From: Mesobacterium_A hydrothermale
GTDB lineage: Bacteria > Pseudomonadota > Alphaproteobacteria > Rhodobacterales > Rhodobacteraceae
Reading direction: 5' to 3'
NCBI RefSeq assembly: GCF_035818635.1
Contig: NZ_JAYLLH010000001.1
Location: 217,583-281,582, forward strand
Length of the DNA stretch: 64,000 nt
Position 1 is the first letter of the stretch, and every line of letters begins with the position of its first letter. The position numbers were made by a program, and so were the translations under genes. Below, one piece after another: positions 34,692 through 43,623 of the stretch. The notes below the pieces were generated by a model that saw nothing but the letters and a program-made list of their open reading frames with translations, searched no databases and was not told the DNA's origin.

Positions 34692-35480
34692 CTAAAGCGG
34701 CGTTTTGTCATCGGGAAAGGGCAGCGCGGCGGCGTCGCGCATCACAGCGTTGACCGGGGCGGAATAAGGGTTGGCGTCGGGCTGATGATCCGTGGCCCTG
34801 TGCAGGATCAGCGGGGCGTGGAACCGGAACGGCGCACGCCCGGCGCGACGCCCGCGCAGCAGGATCAGGCGGGGCGGGCGGTTGGGCCGAGGGGCCAGCG
34901 GTAACAGCTCGACCGAGCCGAGGTGTGCGGTGAAATGGGTCAGCAATTCGGGCAGGCGTTCGGCGCGCTGAATGAAGGTGGCGGTGCCACCCGGCGCCAG
35001 CCGTTTGGCCGCGATTTCCACCCATTGAGCCAAAGGCGTCTGGCCGGCCAGCGCGATTTCGCGGTCTGCGGCGGTGGCGCCCTTGCGGGTGCTGGCCTGA
35101 AAATACGGTGGATTTGCAAACACATGGTCAAACTGAACCTGTCGGACGTGCCCGGGCAGGGCTGTCAGGTCAGCGGTTTCAATCGTGCCGTCCAGCGCAT
35201 TTTCGGCAAGGTTGCGGCGGGCCAGATCGGCATAGCCCGGTTGCAGTTCGACCCCGGTCAGATGCAGCCCCGGCACCCGTGTGCCAAGACACACCAGCGC
35301 CGGGCCGCCGCCGCAGCCCAGTTCCAGCACGGTCTGCCCAGGCTTGGCCGTCACCGCGGCGGCCAGCAAGACCGGATCGGTGCCGGCGCGGTAGCCGTTT
35401 CGCGGTTGCCAGACCCGCGCCCGCCCGCCCAGGAAATCGTCGCAGGTCAGTTCATCCGTGGTGAAGGGGGCGTCCCTCAA
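34692..35480 (-). CDS. TrmN6-like methyltransferase
   Basis: A 262-residue SAM-dependent methyltransferase of the tRNA1(Val) adenine-37 N6-methyltransferase type. It has VLELGCGGGPALVCLG (SAM loop) and the catalytic NPPYF, the hallmark of N6-adenine methylation. The RNA substrate is inferred from the family. It overlaps the DUF2007 gene by 4 bases, and the two are translationally coupled. Confidence 0.87.
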   Translation of the reverse strand: MRDAPFTTDELTCDDFLGGRARVWQPRNGYRAGTDPVLLAAAVTAKPGQTVLELGCGGGPALVCLGTRVPGLHLTGVELQPGYADLARRNLAENALDGTIETADLTALPGHVRQVQFDHVFANPPYFQASTRKGATAADREIALAGQTPLAQWVEIAAKRLAPGGTATFIQRAERLPELLTHFTAHLGSVELLPLAPRPNRPPRLILLRGRRAGRAPFRFHAPLILHRATDHQPDANPYSAPVNAVMRDAAALPFPDDKTPL

Positions 35481-35686
35481 TATTTCACCCCGCTCAGGCG
35501 CAGGATGCGGCGGGCATCATCCAGTTCGTCGCGCCGGACCATCAGGCGGCGCGGCAATATGCCGATCGATCCTTCGAGGACGCTCATATTTACGTCCATT
35601 TCAAAGGTGGCTATACCCTCCTCTTCAAGAAGGGTCTTCACCAGGGGGATCAGCGTGATGTCGTTGGTGCGCAGAAGCTCTTCCAT
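35477..35686 (-). CDS. DUF2007 family protein
   Basis: A 69-residue protein beginning MEELLRTNDITLIPLVKTLL, with a core NMSVLEGSIGILPRRLMV that matches DUF2007, a small ferredoxin-like fold often linked to signal transduction. The open frame begins 8 codons earlier at 35710, but the family start is MEELLRTND. No strong ribosome binding site is visible at either. It overlaps the methyltransferase by 4 bases. Confidence 0.85.
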   Translation of the reverse strand: MEELLRTNDITLIPLVKTLLEEEGIATFEMDVNMSVLEGSIGILPRRLMVRRDELDDARRILRLSGVKY

Positions 35687-35741
35687 GTTGGGGACATAAG
35701 GACAAGGCATGGCCCTTGTCGAGAGCGGTTACGGGGGAGTG

Positions 35742-36740
35742 ATGAGCCTGGATAGCCCGATTACAAAGCCGCACGAGCGACTGGCTGCTGCGCTGGCAGA
35801 TGAAATGGGCGCGGTCAACGCGCTGATCCGTGATCGCATGGCGTCGGAACACGCGCCCCGGATTCCCGAGGTGACGGCGCACCTGGTCGAGGCGGGGGGG
35901 AAACGCCTGCGCCCGATGCTGACGCTGGCGACGGCGAAGATGTGCGGCTATGACGGGCCGTTCCATATTCACCTGGCGGCGACGGTCGAATTCATTCACA
36001 CCGCCACGCTGCTGCATGACGACGTGGTCGACGAAAGCAACCAGCGCCGGGGCCGGCCCACGGCGAACCTGCTTTGGGACAACAAGTCCAGCGTGCTGGT
36101 GGGCGATTACCTGTTCGCGCGGTCGTTCCAGTTGATGGTGGAAACCGGCAGCCTGCGGGTGCTGGACATCCTGTCGAACGCCGCCGCCACGATCGCCGAG
36201 GGCGAGGTGCTGCAACTGACGGCCGCGCAGGATCTGCGCACGACAGAGGCGACCTATACCCAGGTGGTGCGCGGCAAGACCGCCGCGCTGTTTGCCGCCG
36301 CGACCGAGGTGGGGGGCGTGATCGCCGGGCGCAGCGAGGACGAGATCAAGGCGCTGTTCGACTATGGCGACGCGCTGGGCATCGCGTTCCAGATCGTTGA
36401 CGACCTGCTGGATTACTGGGGCACCGATGCGACCGGCAAGAACGTTGGCGACGATTTCCGCGAACGGAAACTGACGCTGCCGCTGATCAAGGCGGTGGCC
36501 AAGGCCGACGACACGGAACGTGCGTTCTGGAAGCGGGTGATCGAAAAGGGCGACCAGCGCGACGGCGATCTTGAACACGCGATCGAACTGCTGAACAGGC
36601 ATGGCGCGTTGGAAGAGACCCGGCAGGATGCGCTGGCCTGGGCCGCCAGGGCGAATACTGCAATGGCGTCGCTGCCGAAATCGGATCTGCGCGACATGCT
36701 GATCGACCTGAACGATTACGTTGTGGCACGGGTCAGCTGA
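35742..36740 (+). CDS. polyprenyl (octaprenyl/decaprenyl) diphosphate synthase
   Basis: A 332-residue trans-prenyltransferase that builds the long isoprenoid tail of ubiquinone from FPP and IPP. The first aspartate-rich motif is LLHDDVVDE and the second is IVDDLLDYWG; GGKRLRP binds IPP. Chain length cannot be read from the sequence with certainty. ATG 35742 (MSLDSPITKP) is the likely start; the frame is open for 11 more codons. It is divergent from the DUF2007 gene. Confidence 0.93.
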   Translation: MSLDSPITKPHERLAAALADEMGAVNALIRDRMASEHAPRIPEVTAHLVEAGGKRLRPMLTLATAKMCGYDGPFHIHLAATVEFIHTATLLHDDVVDESNQRRGRPTANLLWDNKSSVLVGDYLFARSFQLMVETGSLRVLDILSNAAATIAEGEVLQLTAAQDLRTTEATYTQVVRGKTAALFAAATEVGGVIAGRSEDEIKALFDYGDALGIAFQIVDDLLDYWGTDATGKNVGDDFRERKLTLPLIKAVAKADDTERAFWKRVIEKGDQRDGDLEHAIELLNRHGALEETRQDALAWAARANTAMASLPKSDLRDMLIDLNDYVVARVS

Positions 36741-36767
36741 TCCGCGCGTGCCGTGTTGGAAACGACC

Positions 36768-36794
36768 CGCCCCGGAGGTGATCCGGGGCGTTTT
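36768..36794. terminator. terminator between the prenyl synthase and ispE
   Basis: A 9-bp stem (cgccccgga / tccggggcg) followed by four T on the + strand. It lies between two convergent stops (36740 and 36807), so it may act for both. Confidence 0.75.
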
Positions 36795-36806
36795 CACGTC
36801 CGAACG

Positions 36807-37628
36807 CTATTTCAGGGCGCAGGCGGTCACCCACCAGTCGGGGTGATCCGCGGCCAGTCGTGCTGCCCCGGCCTGCGCGTCCTGTGCCGTCGCGAACAGG
36901 GCAAAGCAGGTGGCGCCCGATCCTGACATCCGCGACAGCGCGCAGCCCTGCAGCGCGTCCAGTGCCGACAGAACCGTGCCGATTACCGGTTGCAGCGCAA
37001 TGGCGGGCGCCTGCAGGTCGTTGCGCTGTTCTGACAGCCATCGCACCACCGCCGGAAAGCCGCCACCTTCGGGCCAGGGCGTCATCGGAGGGTTGTCCTT
37101 GCGCGGCAGGGCGCGGAAGACCTCGGGCGTGGAGACAGCGATGCGAGGGTTCACCAGCACCGCGTTCAGCGGCTCTTGATACAGCGGCAAGACCCAGTCG
37201 CCGATGCCCTGCATATGCGCGGCATGGGCCACCATGCAGACCGGCACGTCGGCCCCAAGCGTGATCGGGTCAAACGGCGCGGGCTGGTTGTACAGTTTTT
37301 CCATTGCCTTGAGGGTTGCGGCGGCGTCGGACGATCCGCCGCCGATCCCCGCCGCCATCGGCAGGTGTTTTTCCAGCGTGATCGCAACCGGCTGTCCAAA
37401 GGCATCCGCCGCGCGCCAGCACAGGTTGCCGGGATCGGCAGGCACACCTTCGGCCATCGGGCCGGTGATGGTCAGCGAGGTGTCTTCTGCCTTTGCCACC
37501 GTGACGCGGTCGCCCACGTCGGCAAAGACGACATAGCTGTCGAGCAGGTGATATCCGTCTTCGCGTTGTCCGGTGACATGCAGTGTCAGGTTGATCTTGG
37601 CCGGGGCAAAGACCTTAGTTGTCGCCAT
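36807..37628 (-). CDS. ispE: 4-diphosphocytidyl-2-C-methyl-D-erythritol kinase
   Basis: A 273-residue GHMP kinase that phosphorylates CDP-ME in the non-mevalonate isoprenoid pathway. It starts AxTKVFAPAKINLTLHVTG, carries the ATP-binding PMAAGIGGGSSDAAA, and RMSGSGATCFALF near the C terminus. It overlaps the upstream TPR gene by 14 bases, a common arrangement in this group, and it lies convergent with a prenyl synthase that uses the pathway's product. Confidence 0.96.
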   Translation of the reverse strand: MATTKVFAPAKINLTLHVTGQREDGYHLLDSYVVFADVGDRVTVAKAEDTSLTITGPMAEGVPADPGNLCWRAADAFGQPVAITLEKHLPMAAGIGGGSSDAAATLKAMEKLYNQPAPFDPITLGADVPVCMVAHAAHMQGIGDWVLPLYQEPLNAVLVNPRIAVSTPEVFRALPRKDNPPMTPWPEGGGFPAVVRWLSEQRNDLQAPAIALQPVIGTVLSALDALQGCALSRMSGSGATCFALFATAQDAQAGAARLAADHPDWWVTACALK

Positions 37629-39324
37629 CGGCCACCTTCAGCGGGTCGGCGCCTTCTTCGATCAGGACTTCGTCCAGCCCGACCTCAAGCTTGCGGCGAA
37701 TGCGGTCTGGGTCGACCTCTTCCGAGGCGGTGCCGTGATCGAGGAAGGACAGTGCGCGGCGCCACATGAAGCGGGCTTCCATGTGCCGGCCCACGGCCCA
37801 GTAGACATCGCCCAGGTGGTCGTTCACCACCGGGTCCACCGGCATCAGTTCTGCCGCACGTTCCATGTGGCCGACGGCTTCATCATAGCGGCCCAGCGTG
37901 TAAAGCACCCAGCCGAGCGAGTCGACGATATACCCGGAATTCGGGCTGGCATCGACGGCGCGTTCGATCATGTCCAGCGCCTCGTCCAGCTTGATATGCT
38001 GTTGAACCAGGGAATAGCCAAGGTAATTCAGGATATTGGGCTGGTTCGGGTTCAGCTCCAGCGCCTTGCGCAGGTCGGCTTCGGCGTTCGGCCAGTCCCC
38101 GACGCGCTCATTGCATATGCCACGGGCGTAATACAGGAACCACTGGCGTTGGGGGTCGCCTTCGTAAAGGTCCAGCGCCTTGGTATAGGCGGTCACCGCC
38201 TCGGCAAAGCGTTCCATCTTGCGCATGGTGTCGCCCAGGGTGGATTGCACGATGGCCATGTCGCCATGGGTCTTGGCCAGGCTTTCCAGCACTTCGATCG
38301 CGGCCTCGTCCCGACCGCTGTCGCGCAGGGCGGCGGCGCGGCCGATTTCGGCGGCGTGGAAGGACGGATTGTCGCTTGGCACCTTGCGATAGGTTTCCAC
38401 CGCCAGATCCGACTGGCCGATCTTTTCCAGCAGTTCGGCGGTCAGCAGGATGGCCGGCACATGATCGGGGCGCAGGTATTCGGCCAGCCGGGCATAAAGC
38501 AGGGTGAAATCGTCATCCGCTTCGTCGCTGAGCGCGCCGGCCAGCGTGTAGAAGGTTTCCGCCATCCCGTCGCGGGCGCTGCGCACGGTGGTGAAGGGCA
38601 GGGCGTCGCCGGCCTTCAGGGTGTCCACCATCTGGGTCAGTTCAGGGTCCAGGTCGCCCCGGAACTGTTGGTTGATCAGCGTGACGGCATCGTCGTAGCG
38701 TTGCAACTGGCTGAGGATCTGGGCGCGCGCGACCACTGCCCGGCGGGTGTTGCGCATTGGACCGACCGCCGGGTCCGACAGGATGTCGATCGCGGTTTCG
38801 AAATCCCCGACAGAGGCGAGCGCTACCGCCTTGTGATACATGGCAAAGCCGGTCAGGACACGTTCCTGCCCGACTTCGTCAAAGGCGACCAGCGCGGCAG
38901 TCATGTCGCCTTCGCCCAGTGTGGCCCAGGCCTTGACCAACCCGTCGGCCAGCGGGCCGACGCCCCGGTCTTCGTCCAGGCGCTTGAGGATCTCGGCATA
39001 GTTGCCCTTGGCCCCCAGCGCCCCGATTTTCGCCATCTGGGCGATCTGGCTGCGGTGGCCGTCGGCTTCGAGCTTGTCACCGAACAGCGTGGCGCGGTCG
39101 ATGTTGCCCAGCGAAAGATAGGACAGGGCAGCGCGTTCCAGCAGTTCCGGCTTGCCGGGGTCGTGCATGATCGCTTCTGAGTAATAGCGTGCCGCGGCTT
39201 CGAAATCGCCCAGGAAGCTGGCCTGCCGTCCCGCCAGATAAGCGCCGGATACCCCCTGGGCGACGGCGGGTTGGGTCAGGGCGAGGCACAGGCCAGTGGC
39301 GGCAAGGGCGAATATGCGGCGCAA
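37615..39324 (-). CDS. exported TPR-repeat protein
   Basis: A 569-residue protein with a signal peptide (MRRIFALAATGLCLALTQPAVA) and many tetratricopeptide repeats, such as LELNPNQPNILNYLGYSLVQ and DSLGWVLYTLGRYDEAVGHME. It probably acts in the periplasm as a protein-binding scaffold; the partner is unknown. It overlaps ispE by 14 bases. The 264 bases before it hold the rpsD promoter and leader. Confidence 0.88.
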   Translation of the reverse strand: MRRIFALAATGLCLALTQPAVAQGVSGAYLAGRQASFLGDFEAAARYYSEAIMHDPGKPELLERAALSYLSLGNIDRATLFGDKLEADGHRSQIAQMAKIGALGAKGNYAEILKRLDEDRGVGPLADGLVKAWATLGEGDMTAALVAFDEVGQERVLTGFAMYHKAVALASVGDFETAIDILSDPAVGPMRNTRRAVVARAQILSQLQRYDDAVTLINQQFRGDLDPELTQMVDTLKAGDALPFTTVRSARDGMAETFYTLAGALSDEADDDFTLLYARLAEYLRPDHVPAILLTAELLEKIGQSDLAVETYRKVPSDNPSFHAAEIGRAAALRDSGRDEAAIEVLESLAKTHGDMAIVQSTLGDTMRKMERFAEAVTAYTKALDLYEGDPQRQWFLYYARGICNERVGDWPNAEADLRKALELNPNQPNILNYLGYSLVQQHIKLDEALDMIERAVDASPNSGYIVDSLGWVLYTLGRYDEAVGHMERAAELMPVDPVVNDHLGDVYWAVGRHMEARFMWRRALSFLDHGTASEEVDPDRIRRKLEVGLDEVLIEEGADPLKVADGDN

Positions 39325-39441
39325 CGCGGATCTCCTTGTAAATCAATTCGGCAAGCGTAGAACGCGGTGGGTGCAGAGGCAACATGGCAGACCCACAATC
39401 GCGTGAGTGACGCAGGCTGGCTTTCCTTGCCGGTTGATCTG

Positions 39442-39469
39442 TTGACTTCGCTGCGAATCCCCATATAAG
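39442..39469 (+). promoter_or_regulatory. candidate sigma-70 promoter of rpsD
   Basis: TTGACT (39442-39447) and TATAAG (39464-39469) are separated by 16 bases, a near-consensus alphaproteobacterial promoter. It would leave a leader of about 115 bases before rpsD, long enough for the S4 autoregulation known in other bacteria; the leader holds several GC stems, but I did not fold it. Confidence 0.6.
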
Positions 39470-39588
39470 CGCGGCTTCATTGGTGTTGGTGGCCCCCGCA
39501 AGGGGATGCCTGTCATGGGTTTCGGCCCAAGAGGACAACGCCCTTCATAGTCGCCCGCTGGGCGACGCCCTATCGAAGGAGATCAGCC

Positions 39589-40209
39589 GTGACCAAACGC
39601 ACGTCTGCCAAGTACAAAATTGACCGCCGGATGGGCGAAAACATCTGGGGTCGTCCGAAATCCCCCGTCAACCGCCGCGAATACGGCCCCGGCCAGCACG
39701 GCCAGCGCCGCAAGGGCAAGATGTCCGACTTCGGTCTGCAGCTGCGCGCCAAGCAGAAGCTTAAGGGCTACTACGGTGACCTGACCGAGAAGCAGTTCCG
39801 CCGCATCTATGCCGAAGCAGAGCGGATGCGTGGCGACACCGGCGAGCTGCTGGTTGGCCTGCTGGAGCGCCGCCTGGACGCCGTGGTTTACCGCGCCAAG
39901 TTCGTGCCGACCGTGTTCGCCGCCCGTCAGTTCGTGAACCATGGCCACGTGCTTGTGAACGGCAACCGCGTCAACATCCCGTCCTACCGCGTGAAGGAAG
40001 GCGATGTGATCGAGGTTCGCGACAAGTCCAAGCAACTGGCTTCGGTCCTGGAAGCGACCCAGCTGGCAGAGCGTGACGTGCCGGAATACATCGAGGCCGA
40101 CCATTCCAAGATGACCGCGACCTTCGTGCGCACCCCGGGCCTGAGCGACATTCCCTATGCCGTTCAGATGGAACCGAACCTGGTCATCGAATTCTACGCA
40201 CAGAACTAA
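39589..40209 (+). CDS. rpsD: 30S ribosomal protein S4
   Basis: A 206-residue S4, one of the two primary 16S rRNA-binding proteins that start small-subunit assembly. The start is GTG 39589, preceded by gaaggag. It has the N-terminal SAKYKIDRRMGENIWGRPKS and the S4 domain RRLDAVVYRAKFVPTVFAAR followed by NGHxVNxxRV-type residues. In the usual order it would be next to other ribosomal genes, but here it stands alone. Confidence 0.97.
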   Translation: MTKRTSAKYKIDRRMGENIWGRPKSPVNRREYGPGQHGQRRKGKMSDFGLQLRAKQKLKGYYGDLTEKQFRRIYAEAERMRGDTGELLVGLLERRLDAVVYRAKFVPTVFAARQFVNHGHVLVNGNRVNIPSYRVKEGDVIEVRDKSKQLASVLEATQLAERDVPEYIEADHSKMTATFVRTPGLSDIPYAVQMEPNLVIEFYAQN

Positions 40210-40276
40210 GCGCAGCGGTGGGCGGGTCCCACCTTGCGCTCACGGCGGGCCGACCCGCCTGACAGAACGAGTATCA

Positions 40277-40306
40277 AGGCCTGCCGCCACCCGCGGCGGG
40301 CCTTTT
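40277..40306 (+). terminator. terminator after rpsD
   Basis: A GC stem (aaggcctgccgc / gcggcgggcctt, one G-U pair) with loop cacc, followed by a T run (cctttt). It lies about 65 bases after the rpsD stop. Confidence 0.65.
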
Positions 40307-40325
40307 CGATAGCAGGAGCCGCCGC

Positions 40326-40865
40326 ATGGACACCCGCAAGAACCCGCTTGAGAACGGACTGGAAAGGACGCTGTTCGCGTCGCGCTGGCTGATGGCGCCG
40401 ATGTACCTGGGGTTGTCGGTGGCGATGCTGATGCTGACGATCGTGTTCCTGCGCGAACTGGCCTACTATGTGCCGCAGATGATGGAGCTGACAGCAGAAA
40501 AGACCATTTTGGCGGTCTTGACGCTGATCGACCTGACGCTGGCGGCCAATCTTTTGACCATTGTGCTGTTTTCGGGGTACGAAAACTTCGTGTCGAAAAT
40601 GGATATCGGCGATACGGTCGATCGCGCCGACTGGATGGGGACCGTCGATTTCGCCGGTCTGAAGATGAAGCTCATTGCCTCGATCATCGCGATTTCGGGG
40701 ATTCACCTGCTGAAGCGGTTCATGGAAATCGGGCAGGCCAGCGCCGATGCTGTCTTTGGCGACCGCGAGCTGATGTGGCTTGTGGTGATTCACATGGTCT
40801 TTGTCCTGTCGGGCGTCTTCATGGCGCTGATGGACTGGCTGAGTGCCAAGGCCAAGAAAAAGTAA
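40326..40865 (+). CDS. YqhA/UPF0114 family membrane protein
   Basis: A 179-residue integral membrane protein with four helices (about residues 22-45, 65-85, 112-130 and 140-165). The N-terminal ENGLERTLFASRWLMAPMYLGL is the YqhA/UPF0114 signature. Function is unknown. It follows the rpsD terminator by 20 bases. The next gene starts 54 bases downstream. Confidence 0.9.
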   Translation: MDTRKNPLENGLERTLFASRWLMAPMYLGLSVAMLMLTIVFLRELAYYVPQMMELTAEKTILAVLTLIDLTLAANLLTIVLFSGYENFVSKMDIGDTVDRADWMGTVDFAGLKMKLIASIIAISGIHLLKRFMEIGQASADAVFGDRELMWLVVIHMVFVLSGVFMALMDWLSAKAKKK

Positions 40866-40919
40866 CCGGCCCGCTGCTGGGCTGAAACCCACCTGACGTT
40901 TCAAAGGAAGGGGTGCGCC

Positions 40920-42344
40920 ATGTCGCAGGACTATCCCGTTTACGGCCGTATCGATGGCCCCATCGTGATGATCGGCTTCGGCTCGATCGGCAAGGGGACG
41001 TGGCCGTTGATCGAACGGCATTTCGAATATGACGCAGACCAGTTCGTTGTGGTCGAGCCCAACAGCGCAAACCACAATTTCCTGCGCCAGCACAAGCTGC
41101 GCTTCGTGGATACCGCGCTGACCCCGGACACCTATGTCGAGGTGCTTTCGGCGCTGTTCCCCGAAGGCAAGGGTGGGTTCTGCGTGAACCTGTCGGTCGA
41201 TACCTCGTCGCTTGACCTGATGAAATGGTGCCGGGAACGCGGTGTCCTTTATATCGACACGGTGGTCGAGCCCTGGGCAGGTTACTATTTCGACACGCAG
41301 GACAACGCGGCGCGCACCAACTACGCGCTGCGGCAGGCGGTGCGCGACGAAAAGGCGGCCAACCCTGGCGGCCCCACCGCGGTCAGCTGCTGCGGCGCCA
41401 ACCCGGGCATGGTCAGCTGGTTTGTGAAAGAGGCGCTGCTGACGCTGGCCCGGGACACCGGCCGCGACGCAACAGCGCCGGCGGACCGGGACGGCTGGGC
41501 CAGGCTGATGCAGTCACTGGGCGTCAAGGGCGTGCATATCGCCGAACGCGACACCCAGGCCCGTCGCCTGCCGCGCCCGCGCGGCGTGTTCGTCAACACC
41601 TGGTCTGTCGAAGGCTTCATTGCCGAAGGGTTCCAGCCGGCTGAACTGGGTTGGGGCACGCATGAAACGTGGTTCCCCGAGAACGGCCATCGTCAGGATA
41701 CCGGGTGCAAGGCCGCGATCTGGCTGGAACGGCCTGGCGCGATCACCCGCGTGCACACCTGGTGCCCGACGCCGGGGCCGCAGTTCGGGTTCCTTGTGAC
41801 GCACAACGAGGCGATCTCGATTTCCGACTATTACACCGTGGGCGAAGGCGACGCGCCGGAGTTCCGGCCGACCTGCCACTATGCCTATCACCCCTGCGAT
41901 GACGCGGTGCTGAGCCTGCACGAGATGTTCGGCTCTGGCCGCCAGCAAGCGGTGCATCACATCCTGGGCGAAGATGAGATCGTCGAGGGCATCGACGAGC
42001 TGGGCGTGCTGCTTTACGGCCATGAAAAGAACGCGCTGTGGTTCGGCTCGCGCCTGTCGAATGCCGAAACCCGCGATCTGGCGCCGTATCAGAACGCCAC
42101 GGGCATGCAGGTGACCTCGGCCGTGCTGGCGGGGATGGTCTGGGCGCTGGAAAACCCCACTGCCGGCATCGTCGAGACCGACGAGATCGACCACGCGCGC
42201 TGCCTTGAGGTGCAACGCCCCTACCTGGGCCCGGTCGAGGCGCATTACACCGACTGGACGCCGCTGGTGGACCGCTGGGAACATTTCCCCGAGGACATCG
42301 ACGAAAGCGACCCCTGGCAGTTCCGCAACGTGCTGGCGAGCTGA
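40920..42344 (+). CDS. homospermidine synthase
   Basis: A 474-residue enzyme of the homospermidine synthase family. It makes sym-homospermidine from two putrescines in an NAD-dependent reaction; in Alphaproteobacteria this polyamine often replaces spermidine. The Rossmann loop IVMIGFGSIGKGTWP is near the N terminus, and WTPLVDRWEHFPEDID at the C terminus fits the family. An aaggaagg site precedes ATG 40920. A terminator follows, so it is a single-gene unit. Confidence 0.95.
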   Translation: MSQDYPVYGRIDGPIVMIGFGSIGKGTWPLIERHFEYDADQFVVVEPNSANHNFLRQHKLRFVDTALTPDTYVEVLSALFPEGKGGFCVNLSVDTSSLDLMKWCRERGVLYIDTVVEPWAGYYFDTQDNAARTNYALRQAVRDEKAANPGGPTAVSCCGANPGMVSWFVKEALLTLARDTGRDATAPADRDGWARLMQSLGVKGVHIAERDTQARRLPRPRGVFVNTWSVEGFIAEGFQPAELGWGTHETWFPENGHRQDTGCKAAIWLERPGAITRVHTWCPTPGPQFGFLVTHNEAISISDYYTVGEGDAPEFRPTCHYAYHPCDDAVLSLHEMFGSGRQQAVHHILGEDEIVEGIDELGVLLYGHEKNALWFGSRLSNAETRDLAPYQNATGMQVTSAVLAGMVWALENPTAGIVETDEIDHARCLEVQRPYLGPVEAHYTDWTPLVDRWEHFPEDIDESDPWQFRNVLAS

Positions 42345-42384
42345 GCCGTTTTCAAATTGTGTGCTTCCGCACGCTTTCGGTCAG

Positions 42385-42420
42385 CGGGCCGGCAAAGCGA
42401 CGCCCTTGCCGGCCCGTTTT
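42385..42420 (+). terminator. terminator after the homospermidine synthase gene
   Basis: An 11-bp perfect stem (cgggccggcaa / ttgccggcccg) with a 10-base loop, followed by tttt, 41 bases after the stop. Confidence 0.85.
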
Positions 42421-42540
42421 GCGTTTGTCGATGGGCGCGGGGGTGGCGCTGACGGGCGACACCCCCGCGCAGGCGGCGATGTTGGTGCTTTTCCTTGGCC
42501 AGAGGGGCCGCTATGGAGGGGCGGGCAAGGAGACGCCAAG

Positions 42541-43623
42541 ATGAGCCAGATCACGCCGCAACCGGGCATCATGGACATTTCCCTATACGTCAGCGGTCAG
42601 GCGACCGTTGCCGGGAAGGAAGATGTGCTGAAACTGTCGTCGAACGAGAACCCTTACGGGTTCAGCGATGCAGCGCGCGAGGCGTATATCCGTGCGGTGC
42701 AGAACCTGCATCGCTATCCCAACACCGACCACGGGCCGCTGCGCGCGGCCATCGGCGAAATCCACGGGCTGGACCCGGCGCGGATCATCTGTGGCGTGGG
42801 ATCGGACGAGGTGCTGCAATTCGTGGCGCAGTGTTTTTCCGGCCCCGGAGATGAGATCATCACCACCGAACACGGGTTTTCGATGTACCCGATCCTGGCC
42901 AAGGCTGCGGGTGCGACCCCGGTCGAGGTGCCGGAAAAGGACCGCCGCATCGACGTGGACGCGATCCTGGGGGCGGTAACCGACAAGACCCGGATCGTGT
43001 TCATCGCCAACCCGGCCAATCCGACCGGCACCTTTCTTGAACGCGACGAGGTCGTGCGGCTGGCCAGGGGGCTGCCGGAAAACGTGCTGCTGGTGCATGA
43101 CGGCGCCTATACCGAGTTCGTTGAGGGGTTCGACGGTGGTGCGTCGGTCGTGGACGACTGCCCGAACGTCATCATGACCCGGACCTTTTCCAAGATCTAC
43201 GGGCTGGGTGGGCTGCGCATCGGCTGGGGCTATGCGAGCCAGGAAATCATCGACGTGCTGAGCCGCGTGCGCCAGCCCTTCAACCTGTCAGAACCGCAGA
43301 TGGCGGCAGCGATTGCCGCGGTACGCGACGTGGTCTTTACCGAACGCTGCCGGGCGGACAACGCGCGCTGGCGCGACTGGCTGCGCAATGCGCTGGTGCA
43401 GATGGGCGTGGGCTGTGACGAGAGCTTTGCCAACTTCGTGCTGGCCCGGTTCGACAGCCCGGAAGAGGCCGAAGCCTGCGATGCCGCATTGAAAGAGGAT
43501 GGAATCATCGTACGCCGGGTGGCGGGCTATAACCTGCCCGACTGCCTGCGCATCACCGTAGGTGACGAGGCCGCGTGCCGCCGGGTGATCCATGTCATCG
43601 CCACCTTCAAGGGAATGCGGTGA
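42541..43623 (+). CDS. hisC: histidinol-phosphate aminotransferase
   Basis: A 360-residue class I/II PLP aminotransferase. It has KLSSNENPYG at the N terminus, TRTFSKIYGLGGLRIGWGYA with the PLP lysine (in SK), and NPANPTGT. HisC converts imidazole-acetol phosphate to histidinol phosphate, and in many bacteria also aminates phenylpyruvate and hydroxyphenylpyruvate. It overlaps the TyrA-like gene by one base (TGATG), which supports an aromatic-amino-acid role. Other his genes are absent. Confidence 0.93.
   Translation: MSQITPQPGIMDISLYVSGQATVAGKEDVLKLSSNENPYGFSDAAREAYIRAVQNLHRYPNTDHGPLRAAIGEIHGLDPARIICGVGSDEVLQFVAQCFSGPGDEIITTEHGFSMYPILAKAAGATPVEVPEKDRRIDVDAILGAVTDKTRIVFIANPANPTGTFLERDEVVRLARGLPENVLLVHDGAYTEFVEGFDGGASVVDDCPNVIMTRTFSKIYGLGGLRIGWGYASQEIIDVLSRVRQPFNLSEPQMAAAIAAVRDVVFTERCRADNARWRDWLRNALVQMGVGCDESFANFVLARFDSPEEAEACDAALKEDGIIVRRVAGYNLPDCLRITVGDEAACRRVIHVIATFKGMR

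Noticed and set aside
37573..39180. A 535-codon + strand frame opposite the TPR gene
   Set aside because: Antisense to a coding gene with a signal peptide and TPRs; no independent start or domain.
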